The translations under genes were made by a program, and so were the position numbers. DNA of 64,000 bases from Synechococcus sp. WH 7805. Lineage in GTDB: Bacteria; Cyanobacteriota; Cyanobacteriia; PCC-6307; Cyanobiaceae. Positions 1 through 13,400 of this stretch are shown here, piece by piece (position 1 is the first letter of the stretch; every line of letters starts with the position of its first letter). The notes beneath the pieces were generated by a model that saw nothing but the letters and a program-made list of their open reading frames with translations, was not told the origin of the DNA and did no database searches. Where the stretch lies: the NCBI RefSeq assembly GCF_000153285.1, contig NZ_CH724168.1:641854-705853 (forward strand), given 5' to 3'.

Positions 1-1
1 C

Positions 2-1446
2 ATCCCCTCACTCGCCCCTGGTGACTCTCAGGTCTTCAATACCTCCTACACACTCACGCAACAAGACATCGACACCAATGGCGGTGGTGATGGCACCCTC
101 GACAACACCGCCACTGTTGATTCCGACGAAACCGATCCCTCCGATTCATCCACATCCACCACGATTCCGCAGAATCCTCTGCTCGGCATCAACAAAACCG
201 TCCTCTCTGTTGATCCCATTGGTGATGGCCTCGCCAACCAGGTCGGTGATGTCATCAATTACCAGATCACTGTCACCAATTCAGGCAATCAGACCCTCAA
301 CAACGTTCTTGTTACTGACCCACTCACGGGCCTAAGCGAAACCATCCCCTCACTTGCCCCTGGTGACTCTCAGGTCTTCACGACCTCTTACACACTCACG
401 CAACAAGACATCGACACCAATGGCGGTGGTGATGGCACCCTCGACAACACCGCCACTGTTGATTCCGACGAAACCGATCCCTCCGATTCATCCACATCCA
501 CCACGATTCCGCAGAATCCTCTGCTCGGCATCAACAAAACCGTCCTCTCTGTTGATCCCATTGGTGATGGCCTCGCCAACCAGGTCGGTGATGTCATCAA
601 TTACCAGATCACTGTCACCAATTCAGGCAATCAGACCCTCAACAACGTTCTTGTTACTGACCCACTCACGGGCCTAAGCGAAACCATCCCCTCACTTGCC
701 CCCGGTGACTCTCAGGTCTTCACGACCTCTTACACACTCACGCAACAAGACATCGACACCAATGGCGGTGGTGATGGCACCCTCGACAACACCGCCACTG
801 TTGATTCCGACGAAACCGATCCCTCCGATTCATCCACATCCACCACGATTCCGCAGAATCCTCTGCTCGGCATCAACAAAACCGTCCTCTCTGTTGATCC
901 CATTGGTGATGGCCTCGCCAACCAGGTCGGTGATGTCATCAATTACCAGATCACTGTCACCAATTCAGGCAATCGGACCCTCAACAACGTTCTTGTTACT
1001 GACCCACTCACGGGCCTAAGCGAAACCATCCCCTCACTTGCCCCCGGTGACTCTCAGGTCTTCACGACCTCCTACACACTCACGCAACAAGACATCGACA
1101 CCAATGGCGGTGGTGATGGCACCCTCGACAACACCGCCACTGTTGATTCCGACGAAACCGATCCCTCCGATTCATCCACATCCACCACGATTCCGCAGAA
1201 TCCTCTGCTCGGCATCAACAAAACCGTCCTCTCTGTTGATCCCATTGGTGATGGCCTCGCCAACCAGGTCGGTGATGTCATCAATTACCAGATCACTGTC
1301 ACCAATTCAGGCAATCAGACCCTCAACAACGTTCTTGTTACTGACCCACTCACGGGCCTAAGCGAAACCATCCCCTCACTTGCCCCTGGTGACTCTCAGG
1401 TCTTCACGACCTCCTACACACTCACGCAACAAGACATCGACACCAA
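2..1446 (+). repeat. Type A tandem repeats, 342-bp units, within the giant CDS
   Basis: Four full 342-bp units (phased 12-353, 354-695, 696-1037, 1038-1379) and partial units at each side are almost identical at nucleotide level. Visible differences are few, for example CAG to CGG at about 973 and the first unit reading NTSYT instead of TTSYT. Each encodes 114 residues with core VTNSGNQTLNNVLVTDPL and a DTNGGGDGTLDNTATVDS loop. The array continues past the left edge. Such identity implies recent expansion or gene conversion. Confidence 0.95.
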
Positions 1447-4400
1447 TGGCATCGATGCAGCCGGCAATCCTGATGGTGATGGCGATATCGATAACACCGC
1501 CACCGCTGATTCCGATCAAACCGATCCAGTCTCAGATTCAGAAGCAGTTCCAATCATCCAGGATCCAGTTCAACCAACTCCAGACCCTTCTCTCTCCATT
1601 GACAAGCAGGTCATTGATGTTGATAACAGAGGGCCAACTGCAGCCGTAACCGCTGCAGGACAGGTCATCACCTACGACCTCATCGTCACCAACAACGGCA
1701 ACACAACCCTCACCGGCATCACCGTTGTTGACCCACTCACTGGCACCAACGTCACTGTCGGCACCTTGGATCCGGGTGAATCATCCACCGTTTCAGCTCA
1801 GACCTACACCACCACCCAAAACGACATCGATTCCGATGGCATCGATGCAGCCGGCAATCCTGATGGTGATGGCGATATCGATAACACCGCCACCGCTGAT
1901 TCCGATCAAACCGATCCAGTCTCAGATTCAGAAGCAGTTCCAATCATCCAGGATCCAGTTCAACCAACTCCAGACCCTTCTCTCTCCATTGACAAGCAGG
2001 TCATTGATGTTGATGGCAATGGTCCAACTGCAGCCGTAACCGCTGCAGGACAGGTCATCACCTACGACCTCATCGTCACCAACAACGGCAACACAACCCT
2101 CACTGGCGTCACTGTTGTTGATCCACTCACTGAAACCGACGTCACGATCGGCACCTTGGATCCGGGTGAATCATCCACCGTTTCAGCTCAGACCTACACC
2201 ACCACCCAGAACGACATCGATTCCAATGGCATCGATGCAGCCGGCAATCCTGATGGTGATGGCGATATCGATAACACCGCCACCGCTGATTCCAATCAAA
2301 CCGGTGCTGTCACTGATTCAGAAGCAGTTCCAATCATCCAGGATCCAGTTCAACCAACTCCAGACCCTTCTCTCTCCATTGACAAGCAGGTCATTGATGT
2401 TGATAACAGAGGGCCAGATGCAGCCGTAACCGCTGCAGGACAGGTCATCACCTACGACCTCATCGTCACCAACAACGGCAACACAACCCTCACCGGCGTC
2501 ACTGTTGTTGATCCACTCACTGGCACCAACGTCACGATCGGCACCTTGGATCCGGGTGAATCATCCACCGTTTCGGCTCAGACCTACACCACCACCCAGA
2601 ACGACATCGATGCCAATGGCATCGATGCAGCCGGCAATCCTGATGGTGATGGCGATATCGATAACACCGCCACCGCTGATTCTGATCAAACCGATCCAGT
2701 CTCAGATTCAGAAGCAGTTCTGATCAATCAGGATCCTTCTCTCTCCATTGACAAGCAGGTCATTGATGTTGATGGCAATGGTCCAACTGCAGCCGTAACC
2801 GAGGCAGGACAGGTCATCACCTATGACCTCATCGTCACCAACAACGGCAATACAACCCTCACCGGCATCACCGTTGTTGATCCACTCACTGACACCGACG
2901 TCACGATCGGCACCTTGGCTCCAGGTGAATCATTCACCGTCTCAGCTCAGACCTACACCACCACCCAGAACGACATCGATTCCAATGGCATCGATGCAGC
3001 CGGCAATCCTGATGGTGATGGCGATATCGATAACACCGCCACCGCTGATTCCAATCAAACCGGTGCTGTCACTGATTCAGAAGCAGTTCCGATCACCCAG
3101 GATCCTTCTCTCTCCATTGACAAGCAGGTCATTGATGTTGATGGCAATGGTCCAACTGCAGCCGTAACCGAGGCAGGGCAGGTCATCATCTATGACCTCA
3201 TCGTCACCAACAACGGCAATACAACCCTCACTGGCGTCACTGTTGTTGATCCACTCACTGGCACCAACGTCACGATCGGCACCTTGGATCCGGGTGAATC
3301 ATCCACCGTTTCAGCTCAGACCTACACCACCACCCAGAACGACATCGATTCCAATGGCATCGATGCAGCCGGCAATCCTGATGGTGATGGCGATATCGAT
3401 AACACCGCCACTGCTGATTCCAATCAAACCGATCCAGTCTCAGATTCAGAAGCAGTTCCGATCAATCAGGATCCTTCTCTCTCCATTGACAAGCAGGTCA
3501 TTGATGTTGATAACAGAGGGCCAGATGCAGCCGTAACCGAGGCAGGACAGGTCATCATCTATGACCTCATCGTCACCAACAACGGCAATACAACCCTCAC
3601 TGGCGTCACTGTTGTTGATCCACTCACTGACACCGACGTCACGATCGGCACCTTGGCTCCAGGTGAATCATTCACCGTCTCAGCTCAGACCTACACCACC
3701 ACCCAGAACGACATCGATTCCAATGGCATCGATGCAGCCGGCAATCCTGATGGTGATGGCGATATCGATAACACCGCCACCGCTGATTCCAATCAAACCG
3801 GTGCTGTCACTGATTCAGAAGCAGTTCCAATCATCCAGGATCCAGTTCAACCAACTCCAGACCCTTCTCTCTCCATTGACAAGCAGGTCATTGATGTTGA
3901 TAACAGAGGGCCAGATGCAGCCGTAACCGCTGCAGGACAGGTCATCACCTACGACCTCATCGTCACCAACAACGGCAACACAACCCTCACCGGCGTCACT
4001 GTTGTTGATCCACTCACTGGCACCAACGTCACGATCGGCACCTTGGATCCGGGTGAATCATCCACCGTTTCGGCTCAGACCTACACCACCACCCAGAACG
4101 ACATCGATGCCAATGGCATCGATGCAGCCGGCAATCCTGATGGTGATGGCGATATCGATAACACCGCCACCGCTGATTCCAATCAAACCGATCCAGTCTC
4201 AGATTCAGAAGCAGTTCTGATCAATCAGGATCCTTCTCTCTCCATTGACAAGCAGGTCATTGATGTTGATGGCAATGGTCCAACTGCAGCCGTAACCGAG
4301 GCAGGACAGGTCATCACCTATGACCTCATCGTCACCAACAACGGCAATACAACCCTCACCGGCATCACCGTTGTTGATCCACTCACTGACACCGACGTCA

Positions 4401-7400
4401 CGATCGGCACCTTGGCTCCAGGTGAATCATTCACCGTCTCAGCTCAGACCTACACCACCACCCAGAACGACATCGACACCGATGGAGCAGGTGATGGCGA
4501 TATCGATAACACTGCCACCGCTGATTCTGATCAAACCGGTGCTGTCACTGATTCAGAAGCAGTTCCGATCACCCAGGATCCTTCTCTCTCCATTGACAAG
4601 CAGGTCATTGATGTTGATGGCAATGGTCCAACTGCAGCCGTAACCGCTGCAGGACAGGTCATCACCTACGACCTCATCGTCACCAACAACGGCAACACAA
4701 CCCTCACCGGCGTCACTGTTGTTGATCCACTCACTGGCACCAACGTCACTGTCGGCACCTTGGATCCGGGTGAATCATCCACCGTTTCAGCTCAGACCTA
4801 CACCACCACCCAAAACGACATCGATGCCAATGGCATCGATGCAGCCGGCAATCCTGATGGTGATGGCGATATCGATAACACCGCCACTGCTGATTCCAAT
4901 CAAACCGATCCAGTCTCAGATTCAGAAGCAGTTCCGATCATCCAAGGGCCAGATCTTCCAACTCAAGAGCCTTCTCTCTCCATTGACAAGCAGGTCATTG
5001 ATGTTGATGGCAATGGTCCAACTGCAGCCGTAACCGAGGCAGGACAGGTCATCACCTACGACCTCATCGTCACCAACAACGGCAACACAACCCTCACCGG
5101 CGTCACTGTTGTTGATCCACTCACTGGCACCAACGTCACGATCGGCACCTTGGATCCGGGTGAATCATCCACCGTTTCAGCTCAGACCTACACCACCACC
5201 CAAAACGACATCGATGCCAATGGCATCGATGCAGCCGGCAATCCTGATGGTGATGGCGATATCGATAACACTGCCACCGCTGATTCTGATCAAACCGATC
5301 CAGTCTCAGATTCAGAAGCAGTTCTAATCACCCAGGATCCTTCTCTCTCCATTGACAAGCAGGTCATTGATGTTGATGGCAATGGTCCAACTGCAGCCGT
5401 AACCGCTGCAGGACAGGTCATCACCTACGACCTCATCGTCACCAACAACGGCAATACAACCCTCACTGGCGTCACTGTTGTTGATCCACTCACTGAAACC
5501 GACGTCACGATCGGCACCTTGGATCCAGGTGAATCATCCACCGTTTCAGCTCAGACCTACACCACCACCCAGAACGACATCGATTCCAATGGCATCGATG
5601 CAGCCGGCAATCCTGATGGTGATGGCGATATCGATAACACCGCCACCGCTGATTCCAATCAAACCGGTGCTGTCACTGATTCAGAAGCAGTTCCGATCAC
5701 CCAGGATCCTTCTCTCTCCATTGACAAGCAGGTCATTGATGTTGATGGCAATGGTCCAACTGCAGCCGTAACCGAGGCAGGGCAGGTCATCATCTATGAC
5801 CTCATCGTCACCAACAACGGCAATACAACCCTCACTGGCGTCACTGTTGTTGATCCACTCACTGGCACCAACGTCACGATCGGCACCTTGGATCCGGGTG
5901 AATCATCCACCGTTTCAGCTCAGACCTACACCACCACCCAGAACGACATCGATTCCAATGGCATCGATGCAGCCGGCAATCCTGATGGTGATGGCGATAT
6001 CGATAACACCGCCACTGCTGATTCCAATCAAACCGATCCAGTCTCAGATTCAGAAGCAGTTCCGATCATCCAAGGGCCAGATCTTCCAACTCAAGAGCCT
6101 TCTCTCTCCATTGACAAGCAGGTCATTGATGTTGATGGCAATGGTCCAACTGCAGCCGTAACCGCTGCAGGACAGGTCATCACCTACGACCTCATCGTCA
6201 CCAACAACGGCAACACAACCCTCACTGGCGTCACTGTTGTTGATCCACTCACTGGCACCAACGTCACTGTCGGCACCTTGGATCCGGGTGAATCATCCAC
6301 CGTTTCAGCTCAGACCTACACCACCACCCAAAACGACATCGATGCCAATGGCATCGATGCAGCCGGCAATCCTGATGGTGATGGCGATATCGATAACACC
6401 GCCACCGCTGATTCCAATCAAACCGGTGCTGTCACTGATTCAGAAGCAGTTCCGATCACCCAGGATCCTTCTCTCTCCATTGACAAGCAGGTCATTGATG
6501 TTGATGGCAATGGTCCAACTGCAGCCGTAACCGCTGCAGGACAGGTCATCACCTACGACCTCATCGTCACCAACAACGGCAACACAACCCTCACTGGCGT
6601 CACCGTTGTTGATCCACTCACTGGCACCAACGTCACGATCGGCACCTTGGATCCAGGTGAATCATCCACCGTTTCAGCTCAGACCTACACCACCACCCAA
6701 AACGACATCGATGCCAATGGCATCGATGCAGCCGGCAATCCTGATGGTGATGGCGATATCGATAACACTGCCACCGCTGATTCTGATCAAACCGGTGCTG
6801 TCACTGATTCAGAAGCAGTTCCGATCATCCAAGGGCCAGATCTTCCAACTCAAGAGCCTTCTCTCTCCATTGACAAGCAGGTCATTGATGTTGATGGCAA
6901 TGGTCCAACTGCAGCCGTAACCGCTGCAGGACAGGTCATCACCTACGACCTCATCGTCACCAACAACGGCAACACAACCCTCACCGGCGTCACTGTTGTT
7001 GATCCACTCACTGGCACCAACGTCACTGTCGGCACCTTGGATCCGGGTGAATCATCCACCGTTTCAGCTCAGACCTACACCACCACCCAAAACGACATCG
7101 ATGCCAATGGCATCGATGCAGCCGGCAATCCTGATGGTGATGGCGATATCGATAACACCGCCACCGCTGATTCTGATCAAACCGGTGCTGTCACTGATTC
7201 AGAAGCAATTCCGATCACCCAGGATCCTTCTCTCTCCATTGACAAGCAGGTCATTGATGTTGATGGCAATGGTCCAACTGCAGCCGTAACCGCTGCAGGA
7301 CAGGTCATCACCTACGACCTCATCGTCACCAACAACGGCAACACAACCCTCACCGGCGTCACTGTTGTTGATCCACTCACTGGCACCAACGTCACTGTCG

Positions 7401-10400
7401 GCACCTTGGATCCGGGTGAATCATCCACCGTTTCAGCTCAGACCTACACCACCACCCAAAACGACATCGATTCCAATGGCATCGATGCAGCCGGCAATCC
7501 TGATGGTGATGGCGATATCGATAACACCGCCACCGCTGATTCTGATCAAACCGGTGCTGTCACTGATTCAGAAGCAATTCCGATCACCCAGGATCCTTCT
7601 CTCTCCATTGACAAGCAGGTCATTGATGTTGATAACAGAGGGCCAGATGCAGCCGTAACCGCTGCAGGACAGGTCATCACCTACGACCTCATCGTCACCA
7701 ACAACGGCAACACAACCCTCACCGGCGTCACTGTTGTTGATCCACTCACTGGCACCAACGTCACGATCGGCACCTTGGATCCGGGTGAATCATCCACCGT
7801 TTCGGCTCAGACCTACACCACCACCCAGAACGACATCGATGCCAATGGCATCGATGCAGCCGGCAATCCTGATGGTGATGGCGATATCGATAACACCGCC
7901 ACCGCTGATTCTGATCAAACCGATCCAGTCTCAGATTCAGAAGCAGTTCCGATCATCCAAGGGCCAGATCTTCCAACTCAAGAGCCTTCTCTCTCCATTG
8001 ACAAGCAGGTCATTGATGTTGATGGCAATGGTCCAACTGCAGCCGTAACCGCTGCAGGACAGGTCATCACCTACGACCTCATCGTCACCAACAACGGCAA
8101 CACAACCCTCACTGGCGTCACTGTTGTTGATCCACTCACTGGCACCGACGTCACGATCGGCACCTTGGCTCCAGGTGAATCATTCACCGTCTCAGCTCAG
8201 ACCTACACCACCACCCAACAAGACATCGATGCCAATGGCATCGATGCAGCCGGCAATCCTGATGGTGATGGCGATATCGATAACACCGCCACCGCTGATT
8301 CCAATCAAACCGGTGCTGTCACTGATTCAGAAGCAGTTCCGATCACCCAGGATCCTTCTCTCTCCATTGACAAGCAGGTCATTGATGTTGATGGCAATGG
8401 TCCAACTGCAGCCGTAACCGCTGCAGGACAGGTCATCACCTACGACCTCATCGTCACCAACAACGGCAATACAACCCTCACCGGCGTCACCGTTGTTGAT
8501 CCACTCACTGGCACCAACGTCACGATCGGCACCTTGGATCCAGGTGAATCATCCACCGTTTCAGCTCAGACCTACACCACCACCCAAAACGACATCGATT
8601 CCGATGGCATCGATGCAGCCGGCAATCCTGATGGTGATGGCGATATCGATAACACTGCCACCGCTGATTCTGATCAAACCGGTGCTGTCACTGATTCAGA
8701 AGCAGTTCCGATCACCCAGGATCCTTCTCTCTCCATTGACAAGCAGGTCATTGATGTTGATGGCAATGGTCCAACTGCAGCCGTAACCGCTGCAGGACAG
8801 GTCATCACCTACGACCTCATCGTCACCAACAACGGCAACACAACCCTCACCGGCGTCACTGTTGTTGATCCACTCACTGGCACCAACGTCACTGTCGGCA
8901 CCCTGGATCCAGGTGAATCATCCACCGTTTCAGCTCAGACCTACACCACCACCCAACAAGACATCGATTCCAATGGCATCGATGCAGCCGGCAATCCTGA
9001 TGGTGATGGCGATATCGATAACACCGCCACCGCTGATTCTGATCAAACCGGTGCTGTCACTGATTCAGAAGCAGTTCCGATCACCCAGGATCCTTCTCTC
9101 TCCATTGACAAGCAGGTCATTGATGTTGATAACAGAGGGCCAGATGCAGCCGTAACCGCTGCAGGACAGGTCATCACCTACGACCTCATCGTCACCAACA
9201 ACGGCAACACAACCCTCACCGCCGTCACCGTTGTTGATCCACTCACTGGCACCGACGTTACGATCGGCACCTTGGATCCAGGTGAATCATCCACCGTTTC
9301 AGCTCAGACCTACACCACCACCCAGAACGACATCGATTCCAATGGCATCGATGCAGCCGGCAATCCTGATGGTGATGGCGATATCGATAACACCGCCACC
9401 GCTGATTCCGATCAAACCGATCCAGTCTCAGATTCAGAAGAAGTTCCACTCTCACTCACTCCTGGCCTCACCATCTCCAAAACCGTCGTCTCTGTTGATC
9501 CAACAGGAGATGCAGTAGCCAACCAGGTCGGTGATGTCATCAATTATCAGATCACTGTCACCAACAACGGCAATCAGACACTCACAAACGTCAGCGTCGT
9601 TGATCCACTCACGGGCCTAGACCAAACCATAAATTCACTCGCTCCTGGCGCTTCTCAGGACTTCAATACCTCCTACACACTCACACAACAAGACATCGAT
9701 TCCAATGGCATCGATGCAGCCGGCAATCCTGATGGTGATGGCGATATCGATAACACCGCCACCGCTGATTCCAATCAGACCGGTGCTGTCACTGATTCAG
9801 AAGCAGTTCCGATCACTCAGAATTCTTCTCTCTCCATTGACAAGCAGGTCATTGATGTTGGTGGAGAGGGTCCAACTGGAGCCGTAACCGCTGCAGGACA
9901 GGTCATCACCTATGACCTCATCGTCACCAACAACGGCAATACAACCCTCACCGGCATCACCGTTGTTGATCCACTCACTGGCACCAACGTCACTGTCGAC
10001 ACCCTGGCTCCAGGTGAATCATCCACCGTTTCAGCTCAGACCTACACCACCACCCAAAACGACATCGATACTGCTGGCGGTGGTGATGGCGATATCGATA
10101 ACACTGCCACCGCTGATTCCGATCAAACCGATCCAGTCTCAGATTCAGAAGAAGTTCCAATCATCACCTCACTCGGTACATTTCCCCCCTTAAATGCTGA
10201 CATCTCCAGACTCCTAACTGAAGATAAAAATACTATATTAGAAAACGATACAGACTCAGTATTTGTAAACGTACGCGGGGGGTCAGGGTCTTTCAGCTTT
10301 AGACTGGACAACAATACGGATCCAAACTTTGGCACCTGGTCGATAAACGAAAGCACAGGAGAAATTTCATTTACACAAACATCAGCTTTTCAACATTCAG

Positions 10401-13400
10401 AAGAGCCAAATCCACAAACCCAATTTGAAGCCAGTTTTGTCAATGTATTGGTATCTGACTTAGTCACTGGAAATACTGTCCGTCTACGAGCCGTTGTTGA
10501 CATCACTGATGACGGACCAACCGTCTCTACCGACTTCGCCGCCGCTGCTCTCACTCTCGACGAGGACGACCTCTCCAACGGATCCGATCAATCCGATCCC
10601 ACCTCCGTCTCCGGTTCTCTCTTCTCTGCTGACAACACCGGTTCCTTCTCCTTTGGCGCCGATAACGGCTCCATCACAGCCATCCAATTCGGCACCGGCG
10701 ACTCCGCTACAACCGTCAACCTCGGCTCAGAGAACTCCACCACCGTTTTCTTCGCGCAGGACGGCACACAACAGGGCACCTCGTCCACCGACGCTGCTGC
10801 TTCCCTCCTCGTTAATGCCGACGGCACTTATACCTTCAATCTCCTCGACAACCTCCTCCTTCCCAATCCTCCCGCCGACAACGGAGAACAAACCGAGAAC
10901 CTCTCTTCCATCAATGGCGGCATCGTCCTCCTCGGACAGGACAACGACGGTGACCTCATCAATTCAGGCAACGGCATCGCTCTCACTCTCAACGTCGTTG
11001 ACGACATCCCAACCGCCTCCTCCGACTTCGCCGCCGCTGCTCTCACTCTCGACGAGGACGACCTCTCCAACGGATCCGATCAATCCGATCCCACCTCCGT
11101 CTCCGGTTCTCTCTTCTCTGCTGACAACACCGGTTCCTTCTCCTTTGGCGCCGATAACGGCTCCATCACAGCCATCCAATTCGGCACCGGCGACTCCGCT
11201 ACAACCGTCAACCTCGGCTCAGAGAACTCCACCACCGTTTTCTTCGCGCAGGACGGCACACAACAGGGCACCTCGTCCACCGACGCTGCTGCTTCCCTCC
11301 TCGTTAATTCCGACGGCACTTATACCTTCAATCTCCTCGACAACCTCCTCCTTCCCAATCCTCCCGCCGACAACGGAGAACAAACCGAGAACCTCTCTTC
11401 CATCAATGGCGGCATCGTCCTCCTCGGACAGGACAACGACGGTGACCTCATCAATTCAGGCAACGGCATCGCTCTCACTCTCAACGTCGTTGACGACATC
11501 CCAACCGCCTCCTCCGACTTCGCCGCCGCTGCTCTCACTCTCGACGAGGACGACCTCTCCAACGGATCCGATCAATCCGATCCCACCTCCGTCTCCGGTT
11601 CTCTCTTCTCTGCTGACAACACCGGTTCCTTCTCCTTTGGCGCCGATGGCGGTTCCATCACAGGCATCGCCATCAATGGCGTCAACACCTCACTAGGCTC
11701 AGAGACATCCACAACCGTTTTCTTCGCGCAAAACGGCACTTCACTAGGCACCACATCCTCTGGCGCTGCAGCTTCTCTTCTCGTTAATGCCGACGGCACC
11801 TATACCTTCTCTCTCCTTAACAACCTCCTCCTCGACGGCACCAACAACGGACAGCAAACCGAAAGCCTCTCAGCCATCAACAACAACTCCATCGTTCTCC
11901 TCGGTCAGGACAACGACGGTGACCTCATCAACTCAGGCAACGGCATCGCTCTCACTCTCAACGTCGTCGACGATGTCCCAACTGCCTTTACACCTGACAA
12001 TGTCACACTCATTAATTCAGGAAGTGCAAATGCACAAGACAGTAACTTTAATATCACAACCTCAACAACAGGAGCCGACCAGGAAGATGCAAACCTGACA
12101 TTCACAACAAATGATGGAGACATTGTCCTAGGAAGCATTAACGGGCAGAACGAACAACAACTAACATCAGGAGGCTTAGGTCTAGCTTACTACGTATCTG
12201 ATGACAGAAAAGTTTTAACTGCTTCAACCTCAACAACAGAACCGACTAACAGCGAAGACACATCAATTGCATATACCATTGAGATTAATGGCGACACAAC
12301 AACTGGGTTCACCTATGATGTAATCACAAAGAAGACGATTGACAACGGGTCAGGATTAACATTTGATCCTGGAACGGCAATTGGCCCCTCAGGAGGGAAT
12401 CCACCTTATGAAATCATCGCTAACAGTGGCGATGTCGAAATCTTGGTGACCGGATACGACATAAGTACAATTGCCAACAACGGAGACGTATCGCAAACAT
12501 CGGTCAATGTAAACGACTTTAGTTATTCAGCCAGCACTGGTTCAGGTTTAAGGGGTGGCCAAAATCTAGTTCTAGATTACGGCACATTCTCCATCGGAAA
12601 TCCAGACTCAAGCTTTATTATTGACTCACGAATAGACATAATTGCACCAAAATTTACCCTCGTTCAAGGAAGTCCACGCGAAAACCTTACCGTTGCTGCC
12701 GTCAACGCCAACGGATCAACAACAAACACCAACGCAACAGGCTCAACAGATACTGTTGAAGAAATCAATGCATTTACAATTGTAAGAGCCAGTGATGAAA
12801 GTGCATTTACAAGAACCAAAGCCAGCGGTTCAAGCGGCAGTATTGTTCTTGATAGCTCACAAACAGTTGCATATACATTCAACAATGATGGCACTTTAAG
12901 CCTACAAAACATCAATGCAGGAAGCGGCAGCACCACAGGCGATTCACTAATAGTATTCGCAAACAATACGAATCGATTGGTGATTCAAAATGATAAAACA
13001 GGCAATAGCCCCAACTTCTCAATCGCCGAAGTCGAAGTCGGAAATTTTGACGCCGGGAATCCAGTCAGTACTAACATTGATGTTGCGCTTAAAGATGGAG
13101 ATGGAGATCAATCTAATTCGGCTTTTGCAATCAACTTTAATCCAGATTTACCGACAAACACTAATCCACCAATCACTATTGATCTTGACGGCAATGGAAT
13201 CAGTTACTTGTCACTCGAGGATGATATTCAATTCACTGACATTAATACGTTAGAAACGATTCAAACTGCATGGGTGGCATCGAATGATGGCATCCTTGTT
13301 TATGACGCTAATCAATCTGGAAGCGTGGAGACTCTTGATGAGTTTGTATTGACACGCTTGAGCACGCAAGCCTCAACAGACCTTGAGGCACTCGCTGAAG

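Noticed and set aside
46-1284. Series of identical 70-residue minus-strand frames and 107-residue plus-strand frames
   Set aside because: They are shadow frames generated by the 342-bp repeats of the giant gene; their repetition follows DNA identity, not separate genes.
1766-1768. TTG at 1766 as the start of the giant protein
   Set aside because: The same frame is open back to base 2 and encodes further DUF11-like repeats, so this is an internal leucine codon.
2-9450. CRISPR-like direct repeats
   Set aside because: Units are 342-390 bp, coding and contiguous with no unique spacers of CRISPR size.
10494-11696. 400-residue Pro/Ser/Thr-rich plus-strand frame
   Set aside because: It is an alternate frame of the 492-bp repeats; its repetition mirrors the real coding frame.
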